NCBI RefSeq assembly: GCF_000002985.6
Contig: NC_003282.8
Location: forward strand, 1,426,001 to 1,490,000
Direction of reading: 5' to 3'
Source: Caenorhabditis elegans
Taxonomy: Eukaryota; Nematoda; Chromadorea; Rhabditida; Rhabditidae
Length of the DNA stretch: 64,000 bases
Position numbers and translations under genes: made by a program. Of the stretch, positions 1-10,907 are shown one piece after another (position 1 is the stretch's first letter; every line of letters starts with the position of its first letter). The notes under the pieces are model-generated. The model worked only from the letters and a program-made list of their open reading frames with translations, searched no databases and was not told the DNA's origin.

Positions 1-1230
1 GTTGATTGACATGCTTTTGTTCGAATTCCATCTATTCTGGCATATGTGTTGCGATTTGCTGTTTCATTACGCTCACGCTCTCCAATTTCTGAAATCTCGA
101 TTGTTAAATGGTCTACTTGTATTTTTTTTACCTGCAAGCTGTTCAAAGTCTTCCGGATACACTGCTCCGAATAAGGCATCAACCCCTTTAGATTTGCACA
201 ACTCGAGAGATCTATTGTAGGAAAATGATCCCGCGGTACTGGTTCGAAACGTCTGAAAATCTAGTCAAACTATTCAAGATGGATTTCAACCACAATCTCA
301 CCATTAGGCAAACCATTGAGTTGTCAGCACGAACAATTACGTCGGTCATGTCTATGCAGGAGTGATTCACTGGAATTTTTCAAGGTTAAGTTAAAGACCT
401 AATTTAAGTTTGAACACTTCTAGAAGAAATCTTCCATCCGGTAGGTGTTGCGTAAATAGAGTAGTCGCTGTGGTAAGGAAAGTATGGCGGATAGTCATTC
501 ACATATAAATGACCCTGAAAGTAGAAATTCAATGAGTACCGTGCTGAGTGGAAATCGTTTACCGTTGCATTCTGATTATCAAAAGTCGGCGGAATTGCGC
601 CAGTCGGACATGTTCCATTGGGACTGTTCACTTTAAACGCCACAACCGACTCATTTGCCGACGTGGTCCTACTTACATAATCCACATAGTAAAAGGCGTA
701 GTTATAGCACGTCGAATCATTTTGCCAAGCCATCTGCCAAATAAAATTAAAATCTCTACTACAGTTTTTACTGGGGATGTACCACGCATGCTGGTGAGTA
801 GAAGCAGGCTGTTAAGCATCCATCCCATGTTAGAGAAGTGTTCACCTGCGTGTTGTTGGTGGTGTTGGGTATTCCCCATACTAGCATCATTTTCATGTCG
901 GAGATCTGTTATGGAAACTTTGGTTTAGGCTTGGGCTTAAGATCAGGCTTAGGCTTAGTCTTAATCTTAGCCTCGGGTTTAGGCTCATGCTTTGGCTCAG
1001 GTTCAGACTTAGGCTTAACCTCAAGTCAGACGTAACCTTAGGTTTTGATTTAAATCTAACTTTAAACTATGGTTCTCACTGAAGTATCCGTTCTGGCCTA
1101 ATCAAGGCTTCGGCTTAGGCTTAGGCTTAGGCTTATGATATCTAACTCGAGTTAATGTTTTTACTGACAATCTTACCACAAAAGTCGCTAATCCAACAAC
1201 AACCAAAATAGCAACCGGAATAGAACTCAT
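1..1230 (-). CDS. Secreted CW-domain / C-type-lectin-like protein, gene A (3' part beyond window)
   Basis: Six exons are visible, read leftward: 1177-1230, 783-905, 563-733, 418-514, 302-369, 132-252, with a sixth from 88 running off the left edge. All junctions keep phase. Exon 1 encodes a hydrophobic signal peptide (starts MSSIPVAILVVVGL). Exons 2-3 give a nematode CW (PAN-3-like) domain with the WDGCLTAC and SPAC cysteine pattern, CYNY, VVAFKV, CPTGAIPPTFDNQNAT and GWKIS. Exons 4-6 begin a C-type-lectin-like domain (CLMTF, SYNRSLELCKS, ARIDGIRTKACQS). Several introns are about 48-50 nt, the usual worm size. The donor after GWKISSR is weak (A then GTGTTC), but the same junction is used in the tandem paralogue to the right. 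CW-CTLD proteins of nematodes are secreted and poorly characterised, often linked to surface or immune roles; that role is family inference. No clec number is assigned. Confidence 0.75.
918..1137. repeat. Telomere-type TTAGGC repeats, degenerate
   Basis: Runs of GGCTTA/TTAGGC with single-base variants occupy the first intron of gene A, with three perfect tandem hexamers near 1110-1130. TTAGGC is the nematode telomere hexamer; these are interstitial copies inside a gene. A shorter run (TAGGATTAGGATTAGGC) sits at about 2947-2985 in the equivalent intron of gene B. Confidence 0.75.
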
Positions 1231-1257
1231 CTTACAATTTGCAAAACGCAATAAATG

Positions 1258-1312
1258 AATTGCAAACTAGCGGAGCTGCAATGGTTAGTTTGCAATCTGC
1301 ATTAAGCACGGG
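1258..1312 (-). promoter_or_regulatory. Putative promoter module of gene A
   Basis: Just upstream of the gene A start codon lies GCAAACTAGCGGAG, then TTAGTTTGCAA and a GCACGGGGG stretch, forming an imperfect inverted repeat around GCAAACTA/TAGTTTGC. A degenerate version lies at 3105-3155 upstream of gene B, and a better match at about 3408-3465. Conservation between paralogues suggests a shared regulatory block, but no known factor site is recognised. Confidence 0.35.
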
Positions 1313-1504
1313 GGTTTCGGGGATATCGTGCAAGATTTTTTATGTGACAACTGCTCGGTAAAACCAATGATGCGAGAAAAAAAGAATGAAAGATCAAGTC
1401 CAAAAAAAATTAAAAATTTGTTGAGAAATAATATAAAAATGCAGTCGATAAACATTATATAATTTGAATCACAGAACGATCACTGATGTCTTTAATTTAA
1501 AAGA

Positions 1505-3092
1505 CTAGGCATACTCCAATATTGGAACGATCCAAGCTTTAGTTGAGCAGAACAAGAGTTGGCTTGGCATGGGAGTTTGGCTGGAAGAGCAGCTGAAAAT
1601 GAACTGTTCAAATAACAGCGAGGAAAAAAATAAAATTTAAAAATTTAATGGATTCACACCCTGAAAAACTAAAGCTGCGACATTCATGGTATTCAAAGCT
1701 TTTTGAAACTATAATTCTCACGCTCTAACATCCATTTTTACAGCATCGTTTCCTTTGAAAACTAGCACAAGACAGTTATCATCCGCTGTTGCCATTGCAG
1801 AAGAATAGGAAACTTTTGTCAAACCTCCGGAGACATGCAATATGGAGTGGCGGGAGTCGATTGACTGGGTATTGTTCGTATACCATCAATTCTGGCATAA
1901 ATGTCGCGAGACTGGGTGCTGTTACGTTGAATCTCTCCCACTTCTGAAATTCTTGTCCCCTTCTCTTAATCTGTCTACAATTTTCAGCTGGGATAATAAC
2001 TGCAAAAAACAACGGTAATTAAAATTGAGTACCTGTCAACACTTTGAAATCTTGGGGGAACGCGACAACTGTTAACACTCCAGTTTTGTTCGTACATTCT
2101 TGCAAAGAACTGTTGTAAGTATTCGATATACTACCAATGTTATAACAAGCCTAAAACTTGATTTAAAGAATATTCAAAAATTTTAGTATTCTCACTATCA
2201 CGCAGATACTAGTATCGTCGGGATGCTCAACGAGCGCGTCGAAATATTCACCGCAGGAGTTGTTAACTTAAATTAAATTACACAAGTAGTTGAGAGCCCA
2301 ATTAGAGATTTTAAACTTTTATACGATAGCTTCCAGCCGATGGATGTCGAGTAAATTGTGTAGTAGATATAATACGGGAAAGGCTTCACGTCACTTACAT
2401 ATAAAGTTCCCTGAAAACGTGAAGTGAGGACTCGTCTCGATCTTGCAGTTTTTATTGAAATTTTACACTGCAGTTATAATAAAAAAAAACAGACAAACTT
2501 TACCGAAGCTATCTTTTTTTCCAAAGGTAATAAAAGTGTGCTACTTTTGTTGTTTGTAGGATTTCTTCGCAATTTTCACATACCGTTGCGTTCTGATCAT
2601 CAAAAGTCGGTGGATTGAACCCCCTTGGATACTGCTCACTGGCACTATCCACTTTAAAGCCCACCACTGATGCATTCGCTGACGACGTTCGTAGCACATA
2701 GTCCACAGCATCATAGTTGTAATTGAAGCATGACGAATTAGGTCGCCATGCCATCTGTTGATTTATAATGAAAGGCTAGTAATGCAGTAGCTAAGATCTT
2801 ACTATACAGGTGGGTGAGTAGAAACAAGCGCTCAGACATCCATCCCAACTAAGAAAAGTGATCACTTGGGTGTTCTTTGTGGAGGAAGGCTGACCCCAAA
2901 CGAGCATCATTTTCATGTCGGAGGTCTGTTAAGGTAATAATTTGTCAAAATTACAGCCTAGGGTTAGGATTAGGATTAGGCCTAGGCTAAAGGAGATAGC
3001 ATACCGTATGCTTTGTTAACCTAGACTTCCCAGCTCACCACAAAAGTTGAAAATCCAAGAACAACCAAGAAAACAATCATAATTCGAAGCAT
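1505..3092 (-). CDS. Secreted CW-domain / C-type-lectin-like protein, gene B (tandem paralogue, possibly frameshifted)
   Basis: Paralogue of the gene to its left with the same exon phases: 3039-3092 (signal peptide, MLRIMIVFLVVLGF), 2803-2925 (SDMKMMLVWG, WDGCLSAC), 2584-2754, from 2410 leftward, 2196-2266, 2033-2150, from 1943 leftward, then a block ending at 1722, and 1505-1592. The CW half is clear, but the cysteine found as CPTG in gene A is Tyr here (YPRG). The exon at 2266 follows a TTTAAG rather than TTTCAG acceptor. In the lectin half, ARIDGIRT and CMSPE are in one frame while the following conserved block (SGGLTKVS, ADDNCLVLVFKG, MDVRA) is in another, so either a base is missing near 1820-1832 or an intron from a GTATACG donor removes the middle. 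The last exon supplies C-terminal cysteines. Functional status is uncertain. Confidence 0.6.
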
Positions 3093-3407
3093 TTTTCAAT
3101 AAATGAGTTACGGAGCGGCCTTATTTAGTGTGACATCGGCTATGAGCACGAGTTTTTTTTCGGAGAAATTATGAGTTTTTATGAAGCTTTTTAGAAGCAA
3201 TGATGCGCAAAGAAAATAATAAAAGCTCGATTGTGAGAAAAATTGAAGTTGATCTTCAGAAAAGCTGGTACGTTAGTAAGCCATCACGTGAGTTTACAAA
3301 ATGAATGCGTTTATTTAATAATGCTCTAATGATCCAATCATTCTGAATATCCTCACAATCAGCAGCATTTTGCAAAAAAGACAATAGGATAAATAAAAAT
3401 CAAACTA

Positions 3408-3465
3408 TTGCAAACTAGCGGAGATTTTATATTTAGTTTGCAATACGTGTATCTGAGCACGAGTG
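3408..3465. repeat. Extra copy of the CW-gene promoter module without a gene
   Basis: GCAAACTAGCGGAG, TTAGTTTGCAA and GAGCACGAG recur here, between gene B and the transthyretin-like gene, matching the block at 1258-1312. No CW exon lies immediately downstream in either direction that is not already used, so this may mark a lost tandem copy. Confidence 0.4.
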
Positions 3466-3565
3466 TTTTAGATGTATGGTGAATTGAGGTTTGAACAATT
3501 TATAATGTGAAAAGTTTTTGTTTCTTAGTGCTCCTGAGACCAATAGCGCGTAAAAAACCAGCTGC

Positions 3566-4343
3566 TTAGAGACAGTGAGTCGACGAGAAGGCTTCCATTT
3601 TAGAAAGCTCCAAATCTCGCTGAAAACGTTTCATAGTAAAGAATATCCTATTCTGAATTACTTACTCTAATATAAGTAGTGCTACTGCTGGTTGAGTTGA
3701 AAGGAATTACAGTTTTGTAGTATGGAAGGGCACATGGTTCCGGATGAAGGTGTTTCATTTCACATTGATGAAGTACAGTAATAATGACACTTCGATCCAG
3801 ATCAAAGTGATTTCCAGTTGTTAGAAAATACATTCCAGCAGCATCGGTGGTAACAATGTTGAAATACTCATCAGGATTCTTTGGTGTGGAAAGTTGCGGA
3901 TGGAGCCATCTCTTTGGGGCTCCATTGCAGAAAATGTGGCCAGAGATGATGAACTCGGGAAAGCGCTGAAAACATTATTTTATGTCTTAGACATAGGCAT
4001 AGGCATAGGCATAGACATAGGCATAGGCATAGGCATAGGCATAGGCATAGGCATAGCTATAGGCACATTTTATTCGAAAGCCTGTGTCTGTGATAAAATG
4101 CCGAAGAAATATGTATTTTAAAATTTAAATTGACACAGATTTTTTGTCAATTAAAAATAATTGAGGGAACACAGAAAATGTCTTTAAACTTACAATTCTG
4201 ACTTGCTTTCTAGGCCCACTTGTATTATTGATCGAAATTTGGACCTTCTCGTGTGAATGGAGGTCAATCGAAGATTTTGTCAATGGAAAATTGATGGCTA
4301 GGAGAGCACAGAGAAATACTGCACTTTTCCAGATAAAATGCAT
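3566..4343 (-). CDS. Transthyretin-like family secreted protein
   Basis: Three exons (4194-4343, 3666-3965, 3566-3619) all join in phase 0 and give 167 residues, the usual size for nematode transthyretin-like (TTR/DUF290) proteins. Residues 1-24 are a signal peptide (FLCALLAINFPLTKS). The mature part shows the family pattern: SGHIFCNGAP, a DEYFNIVTTDAAGMYFL strand block, VIITVLHQC, and a C-terminal DLELSK segment. The family's cysteine pairs are present (FCNG, HQC, EPCALP, THC). Nematode TTR-like proteins are extracellular; one member, TTR-52, bridges phosphatidylserine on dying cells, but the ligand of this one cannot be inferred. The first intron holds an (ATAGGC)n run. I chose the ATG at 4343 because it begins the signal peptide and follows a TTTTCCTTGCAG-like acceptor by a few bases. 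Confidence 0.8.
3990..4056. repeat. (ATAGGC)n microsatellite
   Basis: About eleven tandem hexamers, one base different from the nematode telomere unit (TTAGGC), lie in intron 1 of the transthyretin-like gene. Two units read ATAGAC or ATAGCT. The open frame across it (GIGIGIGI) is an artefact of the repeat. Confidence 0.85.
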
Positions 4344-5385
4344 GTCTCTGCAAGGAAAATGGAATGAATGATTCAAACAAACATTAGAAAGCAAGAAGAA
4401 ATTAAGAAAAATATATATAGCAAAGTTATAATTATTGAGAGGAGTACTAGAGAAGAACGATCCCTTATCTCACTGCACGATCTGACCTCTCCACTCTCTG
4501 GGAAGGGTCTTGAACTCATTCCTGGACAGATGTGAGCTGTTTACGGGTTTGTGTGGTATTTATGACTTTTTCGAACTATCGGATATTTCTCGTATTTACA
4601 CAATGCTGGAGTGAATTGGCTGATTTTTGGATGATTCAAATAACTCGCAATTTTAAGAGCCAGCCAGTACCGTAGAATAGATATTTCAAATGTGTGAACA
4701 TAAGTAATTCTATTTGATGACGTCACTGATACATTTTTTACATACATAGGGGTACTGCACTTTTTTGCAAAAAAAATTGGAATTTTGGGAGAATTGATAT
4801 GATAAAAAATTGTTAATTTTTTTTTAAATATCAGGGGTACATTTCTGGAACCTAGATATTCCATCCCAGCCGCGCTACAGGGGTTTTTTCTTGAATTCCA
4901 ATTTCAACAGGTATATTTTGTTTGTTTTTTCTGGACCTTTTTTTTCCTTTTTTTTTGGGACGAAAAAATTCGCAAAAAATTTTCCCGTGGCGGAGAGTTG
5001 AACTGACATATGGGCTTCAAAAATATCAAGTATGCGTTACAGCTACAAACTGCATAATTCAAAGTTCGAAGACTAATACGGAAATATTAGAGCTCTAGTC
5101 GAAACAAGCCTTACTGTATTTTGTAAAATAAAGCACTCATGTTAATAAAGTTCTAGAATTGTTACCATCAACGTTTGTTTTACATGTAAAAATTTCATCT
5201 GTAATTTCATCCGCCCACGCTTTCAAAACTATAAACTACAATCATTACAAAGTGGAAAACAAAACACGAATCGAATATCAAAATTTATGCGAAAGAAAGT
5301 TCGAGAATCTTCTGTCCAATCAACGACGACGAAGGCGTCTGAAAACATTAATTGACACGTCCATTGTACCTTCACACCTCTTAAC

Positions 5386-8300
5386 TCACGTTTTATCAAA
5401 CTCCACATTGGAAAAGGTTCTCAGCAGAAACTCGGCATCATGGTTCGGTTCAAATGTGCATGGTACAATCACATAGTAGCCAGGCGGAACGGTGAACCGT
5501 ACGACAGCCTCGCGATAGTCCACGAAGAGCTTGGTAGAAGCAATGGGTGCGTGGGTTTTCATCATCTCGGCGGTCACTTTCTCATTGGGGCCTGACATTT
5601 TATAGACCGAAAGTCCGATCTGCAACATGTCGAGACCACGGTGCAGTTGGTTGCGACGATATTTTTGGAAGACTGCCGCGATTACTGTACATTTGTCGTT
5701 GGATGATGGAGAAGTGGCACGGAAGTAGGTCTCATACTGTGGGTTAGTGCAAAAGGTGTTCTCATTGTTTGAGCATCCTCCGGCGGTACCCTTGCGGGAA
5801 CACCATTCACCGTCAGCTGATTTCTGGATCCATTGTTTGCTCTGTTTTTCCATTACCTGAAAAGTGAATAATTGATGGATGTTGTCGCTGAAAAATTGAA
5901 AAAGACACATATATATTCTAGGTACCACGCGGCCACTACTTGGGGAAAAAACCAAAATGAAACATATTCTCAGCATGTGAATATTTGAATTTCCCGTCGT
6001 TTGCAAACGCGCTCCATTGCAAAAACTAACCACTAAGTGGACCTATTCCTAGTTCCCGGAAACTTTTTGGAGCAAAAACTTGAAATTTATGCGTTTTAAG
6101 TTTTAATTGCAAAAACATTCTATTCACAATTTCCTGACTACCTGATGCATTTGGTCTTTATGTCTTGTGCAAACGCTCTCTGTTTCGAATATGAGCTGAA
6201 TTTTAGCGTTAGACCGAAATTCTGCTCAAAAATCTGAACAAATTTCATCAAATATTTTTTCACTCAAGATCTTAAAATTCTAACCTCAATCTCCGTCATC
6301 TCTGTAATCTCGTGCATAACATCTGCCGACAGATTACAACAATCCAAATTTGCAAACTGTGCCATAAAATCGTCCAAGCACATCCAAAACTCTCCGTCCT
6401 CTTTGATACGGAATTCCATTTTCTCTCGTTGCTCCTGGTCGACTTGCTCCCACAGTGAGCTCTTATCACTCCAATCCCCATTCCACTCGGTGTCACCCCA
6501 AGGGTTTCGGATACGGAGAAGCGCCACCTTTTCCTGAAAAACTTCTAACAATGTGAGAACAATGTGATTATTGACCCCTATTGACGCAATTTCCGAACAT
6601 CAATCTCTAGGATCACATTATAATTGTCAGTAGCCACCCACTACTTGTCCGAATTTTGGAAAACTTTGGGAATACCAAGGCAGTTCGTCAAGACATGGGC
6701 GGCTCATAGCCTTATTCCTTTTGATCAAGGCATAATAAAAGCTATACCTTATCCGTCTCCACCGTATGAACTCCGGTAACACTGTATGCATGTCCTCTGA
6801 CCAGTCCATTGGCAAGCTGAGCCTCCTTCTCTCTCGGATCCGGATCAATAGAACACGCGAAGAGTGATCCCATCTGCATACCCTTCATTATCATTGCCAA
6901 GATCATGGTCTTATCAGTTGAAGTGAGATCGTAGAACTCAGTTAGTCCGCCAGTAAAGTCTTCGAGAGCCTCTGTAGTCGTACCACCGTCCAGGTGCTCG
7001 TAGGTGCCGTAGAGTCTGGAATGAAGAGCATCTCACGAGGTTTCGAAGAACATCGACATGGAAAATTGCTCAGATGGACTTATTGTTTCATTAAAACCGC
7101 AGACTCACTTAGCATACGCCTTCTCCAACAGAGGTCCCCAACACTCATCCCCATCCTGAGAGCTCATGTAGATCAACTTTCCATTAACCGTCGGCAGTCG
7201 ATCATCAATTACTACATCAACCCATTCTCCATATCTCCAGAATTGAAAATGAAAGATTCCTGCGTAATTCTCCGTGAATGACTGATCAGGTGGCACTACT
7301 CGATAGAAGAGCTCATCTCGTTGAGCTAAAGTGGCGGCGGCGGCCAGGAACCAACAATTGCCGAGGGATCCTTGTCTAACATCGAATCGGCTTTTGCCAT
7401 TGACAATGAGCCTCGGATTCGCGAATATTTTCGCGGGACGTAGCCAAACAATATGGGATTTTGGGGGCTTTTTGTAGTAGATTGACGAGTTGTTGGCTGG
7501 AAAATAGAGAAAGTTTCGATTTTTTGTGAGTATGTAACTTTTGATTCACTCGCAAAACTTTATACGTAACACAGTCTCCTCACGTGGAAATGACCCAACA
7601 AGGGGGCTTGCGCGTTTCTCGTGAGCGTGGGAAAATTTTAACACTGAAAAGTGATTTCCTTCATTTTTTGTTACTTTAAAGTGGATTTCATAGGTTTTAA
7701 TTACGCATCAATTGTTCACATGACTGTAAGGAAGGTGGAGAAAAAAGAAATTTCAACATTAATTGAAAAATAGAGGCCCTGCGTAAAAAATTAAAATCAA
7801 CCAAAAATTGCGTTCTTCTCCAAATTTTCATGTTTATCATTCGTTTTCGGTATAAAACTGTTTTTCATTTAAAATATAGTCCTTGATTGAACCTGATAAA
7901 ATGAAAATATGGAGAAAAAACACAAAATTTAGCGTTTTCGGATTTGTCTCAAAGCCCCACACGCTGCACGAGTTTTGCGCCAACAAATCAATTTCCAGCT
8001 GAGGAGACAGTGCGTAAGTCTAACTAGTAAGTAAAAATTTCCTGACTTTTTGAAAACTTTTCAGAAGTCATCGATTTTTTCATAAACTTCTCTATTATTA
8101 TTAATTTGGTAAATTTATCAGTTTGAAGATTCATTGATTTTTATGAAACTTATCGATTTATTCTAAAATATTATCGATTTTTTTAAAACTTTATCGATTT
8201 TTCTGTTTGTCACCTGGAAACTGTGGATCCTCAAATAATCGATTCTCATCCAAACATTTCTGACGTTCCTCGTAAAAATAAAGCGGCTGACACTTTAAAG

Positions 8301-8984
8301 GCACATACGAATGACATTCTCGTTTGAATTTCCCGCTGACAATATTATCCAGAACAACTTTTCCAATACTACTCAACGAATTATTCTCGCCACCCAAATT
8401 AAACATCGCATTTCCAGCAAGAGCCCCAATAATCTCTCCGTTTTCCGAATTTACACCGAAAAATTCATGAGAAGCATTGGAAATCAGATTCCCGACAAGA
8501 GATTCGAGAGCTCCGGACGAGAAAATGTTTGTTAGGCCACGTCCAGAAGAGTCGCGGGGGATCAGGGCAGTGAGTTGACGGAGCAGCTCGTCCCAGATGC
8601 TTCCGGTGTAGTCGCTGACGAATTCTGAAGTAGAAGTAATTAAAATCGATGAATTTTTCAATAAATCAAGACATTTTACAATGAACCAAAAAACAAACAA
8701 TGCGAAAAATCGATTTTCCAGAAAAATCGATTTTCCAGAAAATCGATAATTTCCCGAAAAATCAATAAAATAAAAAGCATCTTTATTTAATCATCAAAAA
8801 AATCAATAAACAAATTAACAAAATTCAATTTTACCTTTTACAATCGATGGCAAATTGTTGTTATTGATGTTCTCCTCTTGTTCGTCTTCATTATTAAGAA
8901 CTTCTGAAGTGAAAAGTTGGGTCTCGCAACGAAACACTACCGTAACCCGAAAGTTTCAAAAGATTTCTTACCTTCATCCGACAT
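5386..8984 (-). CDS. clp-6: Calpain-type cysteine protease without EF hands
   Basis: Seven exons (8972-8984, 8835-8903, 8214-8624, 7109-7496, 6748-7015, 6285-6533, 5386-5856) join in phase to 622 residues. Residues 1-28 are short and acidic. Residues 29-164 match a module with GLTNIFSSGALESLVGN and [15 protein letters not shown], also present in the neighbouring calpain and, from memory, in CLP-1. Residues about 165-465 are the CysPc protease core with the full triad: Cys212 in GSLGNCWFL, His369 in GHAYSVTG, Asn393 in RIRNPWG. The rest is a C2-like domain III. No penta-EF-hand domain follows, so this is an atypical calpain; calcium would act through the protease core. Calpains make limited cuts in cytosolic and cytoskeletal substrates. 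The symbol rests on recall that clp-6 and clp-7 lie together on this clone; which is which is inferred from order. Confidence 0.85.
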
Positions 8985-9430
8985 TTCTACCGGTTTTTGT
9001 GTGAAAAATACAGAAAATAAACACTAGACAATTGAAAATGTGTGTGTGAGATAAAAAAACACGTGAAGTTTTTTTTTTTTTATTTTTTAAAATTTGTTTT
9101 TAAAAAGTCAATAAAACATTTTGAAAAATCGATAAATTTTCGAAATCGTGATATATTACCTGAAAAATTATTTTTTAAAATATTGATAAATTAACAGAAA
9201 ATTCGTTAAATTTCAAGAAAAGTCGATAAATTTCTTGAAAAATCGATAATATTTCAAAAATCGATAAATTCCCAAAAAACAATAAAATTTCAAAAAAGTC
9301 GATAAATTTTCAGAAAAATCAATAAATTTTCAAAAATCGATAAATTCCCAAAAAATCAATAAATTTTCAGAAAAATCGATAATTTCCTGAAAAATCGATA
9401 AATTTCTGAAAAAATCGATAATGCTTTTTA
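8020..9430. repeat. AT-rich dispersed ATCGAT-motif repeats
   Basis: Introns of the first calpain gene and about 370 bases upstream of its start are filled with short units ending in AAAATCGATAA or TTATCGATTTTT, spaced roughly 15-25 bases apart with many substitutions. Exons are free of them. The same unit dominates introns of the second calpain gene. Confidence 0.65.
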
Positions 9431-9719
9431 ACTTTTTTGTTCTTTTCTGTAATTGAAAAAAAGTACCAATTCACCAATATTTATTCCAGAACATCACATT
9501 TTTTACACATTCCAATAAATTCTTACAAAAAAAATCGATATTAATCTCACAAAAAAACGGTATAATTTCAGAAAATCACATTATGCATGGAATGATATTT
9601 GAGAAGAGTGTAGTCGGGAGGACGAATTAGCGAAGACGGCTGAAAATTGAAAGTATTCAGAAATTTCATGGCGGGACCCAGAAATTATGTTATTTTCGCA
9701 AATATTATCAAAATTTTCG

Positions 9720-10030
9720 GATTCAGCTCGCTGAGCTTCAATTCAGGTATAATCATGCCAGAAATTGCTCAAATTCAGAAGTGTTGGGTCCCACCACGAA
9801 AACCTACATTAACCTGGCGATTTTCGTGGTGGGACCCAAAAATTTTGGAATTTTTGCAATATTCGATATTCGAATTCCACTTCAAGTCAAGTATCATCAT
9901 GACAGAAATCGCCCAAAATGAAAAAAAGGATCCCGCCACGAAAACCACTGGGTTACTGTAGGTTTTCGTGGCGGAACCCAACTTTTCTCTAATCCGAGGG
10001 AAGTAAGGCATTATTATACTTAAATTAAAG
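9720..10030. mobile_element. Palindromic miniature element, two nested copies
   Basis: Inverted halves carry GGGTCCCACCACGAAAACC and its complement GGTTTTCGTGGCGGAACCC, with outer ends TATAATCATGCC and ATTATTATACTTAAATTAAAGC. The same ends and core recur at 61755-61905 and 63310-63470, so this is a dispersed foldback family. Two hairpin cores here (near 9795-9835 and 9930-9980) suggest one copy inserted into another. It lies between the two calpain genes. Confidence 0.6.
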
Positions 10031-10037
10031 CTCTCGG

Positions 10038-10838
10038 TGTCACTGCAACTTTTTCCTCACGAGGGACGAGGAAAAGTGGTTTCTAGGCCATGGCCGAGGG
10101 GCCGACAAGTTTCAGCGGCCATTTATCTTGCTTTGTTTTCCGCCTGTTTTCTTTTGTTTTTCACAGCTTTTTCCCGTTTTTTCTTATTAAAACTGATAAA
10201 TAAATACTTTTTGCAGATGCTAAAACAATTTCCAAGTAAAAAAGTTATGTATTCAGTGAGCAAGCAGCGGTGAAAGTGGTCAATGTAAAATGATGGATTA
10301 CGGAAATACAAAACCTAAACTTTTTCTGAAACATGATACATATGATGCTTAGATGCTGAGACTACCTGATTTTCATAACGAGACCGCTGAAAAAGTTTTG
10401 AGGTTTTCAAAATTCAACTTTTTGTGCGAAAATCTCGACTTTTTCACCAAAAAAGTTGAATTTTGGAAACCTCAAAACTTTTTCAGCGGTCTCGTTATGA
10501 AAATCAGGTAGTCTCAGCATTTAAGCAGCATATGTATCATGTTTCAGAAAAAGTTTAGGTTTTGTATTCCCGTAATCCATACTTTACATTGACCACTTTC
10601 ACCGCTGCTTGCCCACTGAATACATAATTTTTTCACTTGGAAATTGTTTTAGCATCTGCAAAAAATATTTATTTATCAGTTTTATTAAGAAAAAACGAAA
10701 AAAATCGATGAAAAACGAAAGAAAACAGGCGGAAAACAAAGCAAGATAAATGGCCGCTGAAACTTGTCGGACCCTCGGCCATGGCCTAGAAACCACTTTT
10801 CCTCGTCCCTCGTGAGGAAAAAGTTGCAGTGGGTGTGC
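10038..10838. mobile_element. Long foldback element, about 800 bp
   Basis: Two arms of about 400 bases are near-perfect reverse complements: the left begins CACTGCAACTTTTTCCTCACG and the right ends CGTGAGGAAAAAGTTGCAGTG. Both carry the GGCCATGGCC and TTTCAGCGG blocks, and the turn is near 10437. It has no protein-coding capacity, so it is a non-autonomous inverted-repeat element. Its right end lies about 70 bases beyond the stop codon of the second calpain gene. A decayed fragment with a similar end (CTAGGCCAG) lies at about 20540-20580. Confidence 0.8.
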
Positions 10839-10907
10839 TGAACTGGAAAATCTTAGCGAAAATTGCAAATTTAGCAGTTTTTTCTGCACAAAAAGCAAAA
10901 AAAAAAG

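Noticed and set aside
918..1137. A true chromosome end
   Set aside because: TTAGGC units are degenerate, short and inside an intron with genes on both sides.
5159..5476. Plus-strand frame across the 3' end of the first calpain gene
   Set aside because: It overlaps the well-supported last calpain exon in antisense and lacks any recognisable domain.
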